Assembly: GCA_002842875.1 (NCBI GenBank)
Contig: PHEF01000030.1
Coordinates: 4,208 to 44,659, forward strand
Length of the DNA: 40,452 bases
Source: Alphaproteobacteria bacterium HGW-Alphaproteobacteria-3
GTDB taxonomy: Bacteria; Pseudomonadota; Alphaproteobacteria; Parvibaculales; Parvibaculaceae
Direction: 5' to 3'
The first letter of the stretch is position 1. Each line of letters starts with the position of its first letter. The notes beneath the pieces are model-generated. The model was not told the origin of the DNA. It searched no databases and was given only the letters and a program-made list of their open reading frames with translations. This document shows positions 35,643 through 40,452 of this stretch, one piece after another. The position numbers were made by a program, and so were the translations under genes.

Positions 35643-36596
35643 CTATTCGGCGCGGATGAAATCCGCGATGGCCGGGACGAGTGTGGGCGCCAACGGTACA
35701 CCGGGATCGGCATAGAGCCTGATATTTCCGGCGCGGTCGGCGGGTGCGATCTTCAGCACATGGCTCATGTCCTCGACGATGACGAGCCTCGCGTCGCCGC
35801 GTGCGGCGGCAAGGCGTTCGGCGTCGTCGGTGCTGACCTGAATGTCGCGCGTCCCCTGGACGATTTGCGTCGGAATGTGCAGTTTTGCCAGTTCGGCGGC
35901 TGGGTCGTATCCGAACAACGAGATCAGATAGGGCTGGATGCTCGGTCGGAATTCTGCCGCGAGCGCCGCCGGCACACCGGCAACCGTTTCGCCCCGTTCG
36001 AGCTTTTGCAGAATGGTTGCGGCCGGCGTCTGCAGCGAAGTCGGAAGGTTGACGGCAAACTGTTCGCGCAGGAGCGCGGGCACGGAACGGCCAGTGCCTG
36101 CTATCAATATGACGCCGGAGACGGGCTTTCGTTGCGCGGCAAGCGTCGCGACAAGTGCGCCTTCGCTGTGTCCGATCAGGAAGAGGCGGCGAATGCGTGG
36201 TTGCACTTCCAGAAAATCAAGCCATTGAACTGCGTCGTCGGCATAGATGTCGAAACGCAGGTCGCGCTCATCCGGTGCCGCTTTCGCGCTTTCGCCGATG
36301 CCGCGCTTGTCGATCCGCAACGAAGCGATTCCGCGGTCCGCGAGACTGCGCGCCAGCAGGGACAGGCTGTTGTTGTCGCCGATGAGGAAATTGTTGCCGT
36401 CGCGGTCTACCGGGCCGGAGCCCGGATGGATCAGCACTGCGTCGACAGCATCTGTGCCAGCAGGCATGGTCAGCGTGCCGCGCAGCGGCGCCGGGCCGCC
36501 GTCGATCGATACCGTTCGCTCTGTCCAGGTGTCGGCCATGGTCATGCCGGGCGAGAGGAGCATAGTGGCGGCGAGGACGCAAACCATCCGGATCAT
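35643..36596 (-). CDS. Secreted or periplasmic alpha/beta hydrolase
   Basis: A 317-aa protein with an N-terminal signal peptide (residues 1-22, A-D cleavage context) and an alpha/beta hydrolase core: oxyanion segment H-P-G-S-G near 57-61, nucleophile Ser144 in G-H-S-E-G, and a late His in D-M-S-H-V-L. Substrate unknown; its plan resembles bacterial dipeptidyl peptidase-like/esterase proteins of the dienelactone-hydrolase-like group. ATG 36596 is chosen because it overlaps the upstream GFA gene stop by 4 bp (ATGA). Confidence 0.85.
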   Translation of the reverse strand: MIRMVCVLAATMLLSPGMTMADTWTERTVSIDGGPAPLRGTLTMPAGTDAVDAVLIHPGSGPVDRDGNNFLIGDNNSLSLLARSLADRGIASLRIDKRGIGESAKAAPDERDLRFDIYADDAVQWLDFLEVQPRIRRLFLIGHSEGALVATLAAQRKPVSGVILIAGTGRSVPALLREQFAVNLPTSLQTPAATILQKLERGETVAGVPAALAAEFRPSIQPYLISLFGYDPAAELAKLHIPTQIVQGTRDIQVSTDDAERLAAARGDARLVIVEDMSHVLKIAPADRAGNIRLYADPGVPLAPTLVPAIADFIRAE

Positions 36597-37000
36597 GGCC
36601 ACAAATTCTCCCAGCCCGCCTCGCATGACGGCGCGCCGTCATGGCGCTCTGCCCATGACGCTTTCGAAGCGCAATACTCCTGCGCGACGACACGGGCAGG
36701 CACCTCGCCATCCAGCGCGTTCGCCGCGAGAATGATCGTCGCGTCCGGCACCTTCAGGTTGGCGCCGGTCATCGCCGTGCCGCAGCGCGCGCAGAAACGG
36801 CGCACGAGATCCGGCGAACTTTCATATTGAGTCAGATGTTCCGCGCCTTGCCAGGTCACGTCGCGGCGGAACGAAACGAAGAAAAAACCGGCATGGCCGC
36901 CCGCCGCCTTGCGGCACATGGCGCAATGACATTCGACGATGCCGCTCATGGCCTTCGCCGAAAAGCGCACTGCGCCGCAGAGGCAGGAGCCTTCGATCAT
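36593..37000 (-). CDS. GFA-family zinc protein
   Basis: A 135-aa protein of the glutathione-dependent formaldehyde-activating-like (GFA/CENP-V) family. Zinc ligands are visible: Cys6-x-Cys8 (G-S-C-L-C-G), Cys24, Cys26 and Cys29 (C-H-C-A-M-C-R) and Cys70-x2-Cys73 (F-C-A-R-C-G). The family binds two zinc ions; a role in formaldehyde detoxification was proposed for some members but is not general. ATG 37000 has a GAGGGAA site. It is translationally coupled to the alpha/beta hydrolase gene and follows the oxidoreductase gene by 10 bp. Confidence 0.9.
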   Translation of the reverse strand: MIEGSCLCGAVRFSAKAMSGIVECHCAMCRKAAGGHAGFFFVSFRRDVTWQGAEHLTQYESSPDLVRRFCARCGTAMTGANLKVPDATIILAANALDGEVPARVVAQEYCASKASWAERHDGAPSCEAGWENLWP

Positions 37001-37010
37001 TTTCCCTCTT

Positions 37011-37994
37011 TCACGGCACGAGCACGCTGGCGCCGACCGTCTTGCGGGCCTCGAGATCGAGATGGGCGCGGGCGGCTTCGGCGAGCGAATAGCGCTGCTT
37101 CACCTCGATCTTCACCGCGCCCGACTTCACGACCGCGAAAAGATCGTCGGCCATTTCCTGCATCGCGGTGGGCGTCTTCGCGGCGTAGTGGAACATGGTC
37201 GGCCGCGTGACATAGAGCGAGCCCTTCTGCGCCAGGATGCCGAGGTTCACATCCGTGACCGGGCCGGACGCATTGCCGAAGGAAACGAGAAGGCCCAAGG
37301 GCGCGAGGCTGTCGAGCGAGGCGATGAAGGTCGACTTGCCGACACCGTCATAGACGACGGGAAGCTTCTTGCCCCCTGTGATTTCCTTCACGCGCGCGGC
37401 GACGTCTTCCTTCGAATAGTCGATGACGTGATCGCAGCCATGCTCGCGCGCAAGCTGCGCTTTTTCTTCCGAGCCGACTGTGCCGATGACGGTGGCGCCG
37501 AGATGCTTCGCCCATTGGCAGGCGATGAGACCGACGCCGCCCGCCGCCGCGTGCCAGAGGATCGTCTGACCCTTTTCCACCCTGAAGGTCTGGCGGAGCA
37601 GGAACTGCGCGGTGAGCCCTTTCAGCATCATCGCGGCCGCCTGTTCGTCGCTGACGCCGTCGGGAACCTTGACGGCGCCCGCGGCGGCGACATTATTCGC
37701 TTGCGCATAGGCGCCGATCGGGCCCGACCCATAAGCGGCGCGGTCGCCCACCTTGAATTGCGTCACGCCTTCGCCAACGGCTTCGACGATGCCGGCCGCT
37801 TCCATGCCGATGCCGGAGGGAAGCGGCACGGGATAGAGGCCGGAGCGGTGATAGGTGTCGATGAAATTGACGCCGATCGCCCTGGCGCGCACCGTGATCT
37901 CGCCGGGTTTCGGCGCGCCGAGTTCCACCTCCTGCAGCGCCATCGCTTCGGGGCCGCCCGTCTTTTCGATGCGGATCGCCTTGATCGTCGTCAT
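37011..37994 (-). CDS. NADPH:quinone oxidoreductase (zeta-crystallin type)
   Basis: A 327-aa medium-chain dehydrogenase/reductase of the quinone oxidoreductase family, without the structural zinc loop. It has the N-terminal catalytic-like domain (F-I-D-T-Y-H-R-S-G-L-Y near 44) and a Rossmann domain with the A-A-A-G-G-V-G motif (about 149-155), binding NADPH. It likely reduces quinones or other electrophiles by one or two electrons. It begins the leftward run ending in the GFA and hydrolase genes, suggesting a shared role in handling reactive compounds, which is inferred. Confidence 0.92.
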   Translation of the reverse strand: MTTIKAIRIEKTGGPEAMALQEVELGAPKPGEITVRARAIGVNFIDTYHRSGLYPVPLPSGIGMEAAGIVEAVGEGVTQFKVGDRAAYGSGPIGAYAQANNVAAAGAVKVPDGVSDEQAAAMMLKGLTAQFLLRQTFRVEKGQTILWHAAAGGVGLIACQWAKHLGATVIGTVGSEEKAQLAREHGCDHVIDYSKEDVAARVKEITGGKKLPVVYDGVGKSTFIASLDSLAPLGLLVSFGNASGPVTDVNLGILAQKGSLYVTRPTMFHYAAKTPTAMQEMADDLFAVVKSGAVKIEVKQRYSLAEAARAHLDLEARKTVGASVLVP

Positions 37995-38035
37995 GCGTTT
38001 CGTTCCCTGTTTTGCAGCTCTGTTTTTGCCGAAGC

Positions 38036-38659
38036 TTACCGTCTCGAAAGCGCGAGGCCGATGCCCGCCGCGACGAGGACGGAGCCGGTGATTTTATTGC
38101 GCAGCATTTGCGCCCGTTCGCTCTTCAGATAAGGCGCGAGCTTGCCCGCCGCCAGCGCGAATGTGCCGTCGGACAGCGTGCTCACGGCGATGAAGGTGAT
38201 GGCAAGAAGAATGAGCTGCGGGCCCGCCGGCGCCGCATGGTCGATGAATTGCGGAAAGAAGGCGGCGTAGAAGGCGAGCGTCTTCGGGTTCGTCACCGAG
38301 ATCAGATAGCCGCGCCGGAAAAGCGTCGCGGCGTTCGCATGTCCGCGCCGCGCATCGGGAAGGTCCGGGTTCGCATAGCGCGTGCGCAACGCCTGCACGC
38401 CCAGAAAGACCAGATAGGCCGCGCCGATCAGTTTCAGCGCCTCGGTCCACGAGCCGAGCGCGGCGAGCAAGGGCGCAAGGCCGAGCACGGTCAGCACCAT
38501 ATGCGTCGAGAGCGCGGCGGTCGTGCCGGCGAGCCCCGTCAGCGCGGCGCGCGGCCCTTGGGCAATACCGCAGGCGACAAGCCAGGTCACCACCGGCCCC
38601 GGGATCACGCAGAGAATGAGCGTCGCGGCGATGAAGCCGAGATAGAGGTCAAAGGACAT
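38036..38659 (-). CDS. LysE/RhtB-family exporter
   Basis: A 207-aa membrane protein with about six hydrophobic helices and the LysE signature G-P-V-V-T-W (near residue 21) after the I-L-C-V-I-P-G-P-type first helix; the second half has F-R-R-G-Y-L-I-S-V-T-N-P-K-T-L-A-F-Y, typical of this family. These exporters remove amino acids or related compounds such as homoserine lactones. Substrate unknown. It stands 27 bp downstream of the dienelactone hydrolase gene, same strand. Confidence 0.93.
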   Translation of the reverse strand: MSFDLYLGFIAATLILCVIPGPVVTWLVACGIAQGPRAALTGLAGTTAALSTHMVLTVLGLAPLLAALGSWTEALKLIGAAYLVFLGVQALRTRYANPDLPDARRGHANAATLFRRGYLISVTNPKTLAFYAAFFPQFIDHAAPAGPQLILLAITFIAVSTLSDGTFALAAGKLAPYLKSERAQMLRNKITGSVLVAAGIGLALSRR

Positions 38660-38686
38660 GGCCGCGACTCCCGCTATGCAGAGGCG

Positions 38687-39379
38687 TCAGGCCAGATGCC
38701 GCTGGAAGAATTTGAGCGTGCGGTCGTTCGCCTCGTCGGCCGTTGCCTTGTCGTAATGCGCGCCGCCCACCCTTGCGAAGGCATGGTCCATTTCCGGATA
38801 GCGATGGATGGTGACATGGGGATTGCCGTGCAGCCCGGCGACCACCGCCTCCTGCGCTTCCGGCGGGACGAATTCGTCCTTGCCGGCGATGTGCAGCATC
38901 AGCGGCGCCTTGATGCCCCTGGCATCGTCGAGACGGTTCTGGATGTTGACGCCGTAATAGCCGGCCGAGGCGTCGCTATCCGTGTGGCAGGCGGTGAGAT
39001 AGGCGAGCTGGCCGCCGAGGCAGTAGCCGACGGCGCCGACCTTGCCGGAGGTCATGGGCCTGAGCGTTTTGATGGTCGCGGCAATGTCGGTCACGCCCTT
39101 GTCGGCATCGAACTTGCCGAACAGGTCGAAAGCCTTCTTCCACTCGGCTTCGGTCTTGTCGGTGATGTCGATGCCGGGCTCGAGGCGCCAGAAGAGATCG
39201 GGGCAGAGCGCGACATAGCCTTCCCCCGCGAGCCAGTCGCAGAGGTCGCGCATGACCTTGTTGACGCCGAAGATTTCCTGGATGACCACGATACCCGGAC
39301 CGGTGCCGGAGGCGGGTCTGGAGAGATAGCCTGAGAAAGAGCCGTCCGGTCCCTTGATCGTTATCGTCTCGCCGCTCAC
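38687..39379 (-). CDS. Dienelactone hydrolase family protein
   Basis: A 230-aa alpha/beta hydrolase with a cysteine nucleophile: Cys120 in G-Y-C-L-G-G, Asp168 in A-G-K-D-E-F and His199 in M-D-H-A-F-A complete the triad; Glu36 in Q-E-I-F-G is the partner residue. Classical members open dienelactones in chlorocatechol degradation, but many homologues have other ester substrates, and no catechol genes are present here. Length and active site are complete. Confidence 0.94.
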   Translation of the reverse strand: MSGETITIKGPDGSFSGYLSRPASGTGPGIVVIQEIFGVNKVMRDLCDWLAGEGYVALCPDLFWRLEPGIDITDKTEAEWKKAFDLFGKFDADKGVTDIAATIKTLRPMTSGKVGAVGYCLGGQLAYLTACHTDSDASAGYYGVNIQNRLDDARGIKAPLMLHIAGKDEFVPPEAQEAVVAGLHGNPHVTIHRYPEMDHAFARVGGAHYDKATADEANDRTLKFFQRHLA

Positions 39380-39456
39380 TTGCGCATCTCCTCGTATCGT
39401 CGCGTGGGAAGGGTGGGGTCGCGGGGGACTCTACCTATCCTTCAGGAGCGATGCGA

Positions 39457-39581
39457 GACCGTTTTCCAGGCAGATGGAACCACCTGCCGGTTCGGAAAAC
39501 GGTCCAACTTTTCAAGCGACGAGCAGATTTACACGACCGGATCGAAGCGCGGAGCGCTTCCATCCGATCGTGATCTGCTCG
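39457..39581. repeat. Two-palindrome mosaic repeat (RIME-like)
   Basis: Two imperfect hairpins lie 15 bp apart. The first has 11-bp perfect outer arms, GACCGTTTTCC (39457-39467) and GGAAAACGGTC (39494-39504), with inner GGCAG/CTGCC. The second, 39520-39581, pairs CGAGCAGAT with ATCTGCTCG and continues with CACGA, CGGAT and GAAGCGC matched to their complements around a GGA loop; only single mismatches and one 3-nt bulge break it. Rhizobial intergenic mosaic elements (RIME) are also built of two large palindromes with CCGTTTTC-like arms, so this is probably a mobile-like repeated element. Copy number cannot be seen from one window. Confidence 0.75.
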
Positions 39582-39622
39582 AGGGGATGCGAAGTAGTGG
39601 CCTCACTTTTTCGGGGGAGCCC

Positions 39623-39802
39623 TCAGGCGGCGAGCTTGGCGTTGCCGCGCGAGAAGAGCCTGGCGATACGGTTCTGGATCGTCTGGCCGCGGGTCTTGCC
39701 GGCCAACTGGCCTTCAGCCTCGCGGATGTCTCCGCGGCGAGCCGAAAGGGCGACATCGAAGGCGCCCACATAACTCGTGGCATAAGTGGCAAGGATGTTC
39801 AT
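39623..39802 (-). CDS. 59-aa basic orphan protein
   Basis: A short ORF of 59 aa with an AAGGTG ribosome-binding site 7 nt before ATG 39802. The N-terminal segment is Ala/Tyr-rich; the rest is Arg/Lys/Gln/Ala-rich and probably helical (residues 20-56), with no signal peptide or membrane helix. No family is recognised. It lies between the mosaic repeat and the divergent LysR gene. A longer frame to 39844 adds residues without a better ribosome site. Expression is plausible but unproven. Confidence 0.5.
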   Translation of the reverse strand: MNILATYATSYVGAFDVALSARRGDIREAEGQLAGKTRGQTIQNRIARLFSRGNAKLAA

Positions 39803-39956
39803 TTTATTCACCTTCAGACACGGCCAGCGGGGAACCATTCCCATCGAACCCGGCCGCGTATCCTCTTCAAGCTTGGGTTTACGCTGGTGATATGCGCTGC
39901 CGGGGCCTATATATCAAACGATCTTTTTGCACCGCAGTTGTGAGATAAACTAACAC

Positions 39957-40452
39957 ATGGCTCCCCGCCGCCTGCCATCGCTGAAAGCGCTCCGGGCCTT
40001 CGAGGCGGCGGCCCGGCATGGCAGTTTCTCGCAGGCCGCCGCCGAGCTCAGCGTGACCCATGCCGCGATCAGCCATCAGGTCAGGGCGCTGGAGGAGGCG
40101 CTCGGGGCGCCGCTTTTTCACCGCACGGGCCGTCATGTCGAGCTGACCGAGCGCGGGCAGAAGCTCGTTCCCGTGCTCACCGCCGCCTTCGAGCAGATGG
40201 CCGATGCCTGGACGCAGGCGGGCGCGAAGGACAATGCGACGCTCACCGTTTCGGTCGAGCCCTCCTTTGCGGCGCGCTGGCTGGTGCTAAGGCTCGGCAA
40301 GTTCAACCGCGCGAACCCCGAGATCGAGCTTCGCCTGCTGCCATCCTCCGACATCGTCGATTTCGCGCGCGAGGATGTCGATATCGGCATCCGCTACGGG
40401 CTCGGCGAGTGGCCGGATGTCGTTTCCGAAAAGCTTTTCGAGGCGACGGTCT
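39957..40452 (+). CDS. GcvA/AmpR-type LysR regulator, 5' part
   Basis: The window ends inside this gene after 165 codons. The N-terminal helix-turn-helix is visible: P-S-L-K-A-L-R-A-F-E-A-A-A-R-H-G-S-F (residues 7-24), then S-Q-A-A-A-E-L-S-V-T-H-A-A-I-S-H-Q-V-R-A-L-E (25-46), the typical GcvA-type pattern, followed by the start of the effector domain with D-V-D-I-G-I-R-Y-G. Such regulators control glycine cleavage, beta-lactamase or metabolic genes; the target is unseen. It is divergent from the 59-aa ORF, 154 bp apart, with an AT-rich TATATA (39908-39913) between. Confidence 0.93.
   Translation, partial: MAPRRLPSLKALRAFEAAARHGSFSQAAAELSVTHAAISHQVRALEEALGAPLFHRTGRHVELTERGQKLVPVLTAAFEQMADAWTQAGAKDNATLTVSVEPSFAARWLVLRLGKFNRANPEIELRLLPSSDIVDFAREDVDIGIRYGLGEWPDVVSEKLFEATV

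Overview
The window is a GC-rich (about 63%) stretch of an alphaproteobacterial chromosome. Gene order supports this: dnaK-dnaJ, a hisB-hisH-hisA-hisF-hisE cluster next to hslVU, the block Smr/mltA/Tim44-like/fxsA/secB/dnaQ/coaE/aroE/maf/PPSR, then hemE-hemH-hemJ-rho. Gene content resembles Parvibaculum and Hyphomicrobiales-like lineages, but the genus is inferred. No IS element, prophage, CRISPR array, rRNA or tRNA gene was seen.

Layout. 1-8 kb: the 3' part of dnaK, then dnaJ, a DUF486 membrane protein, dapB, gpmA, DUF2244, nth, a lipoprotein coupled to an EI24/CysZ-like membrane protein, and a PfkB sugar kinase with its own promoter and structured leader. 8-15.7 kb: a leftward histidine cluster (hisB, DUF2628, hisH, hisA, hisF, then CYTH-CHAD and pentapeptide-repeat genes, then hisE and coaA). 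The two extra genes lie between hisF and hisE. 15.7-16.2 kb: an AT-richer gap with short palindromes and a heat-shock-like promoter for hslVU. 18.1-21.1 kb: a leftward unit of a LysR regulator, an HRI1-like protein and a 2-oxoglutarate/Fe(II)-type oxygenase, with a LysR-type palindrome inside. 21.1-29.6 kb: mostly leftward housekeeping genes, with fxsA and secB rightward.

29.57-30.08 kb is the strongest non-coding signal. This 507-bp gap lies between PPSR and hemE, the flank known for the Caulobacter origin of replication, and it holds seven TCCAC/GTGGA DnaA-box cores plus a 13-bp-arm inverted repeat. I interpret it as the chromosomal oriC. Rightward from it run hemE-hemH-hemJ (three consecutive late heme steps) and rho, which has a good sigma-70 promoter and a long C-rich leader.

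34.3-40.5 kb is more accessory: a PAS-family protein, a parDE toxin-antitoxin pair with an operator in its promoter, an alpha/beta hydrolase coupled to a GFA-family protein, a quinone oxidoreductase, a LysE exporter, a dienelactone hydrolase, a two-palindrome mosaic repeat resembling rhizobial RIME elements, a 59-aa orphan ORF and the start of a GcvA-type LysR gene. No wholly new system is proven. The best candidates for novelty are the LysR/HRI1-like/oxygenase unit, the insertion in the his cluster, and the mosaic repeat.
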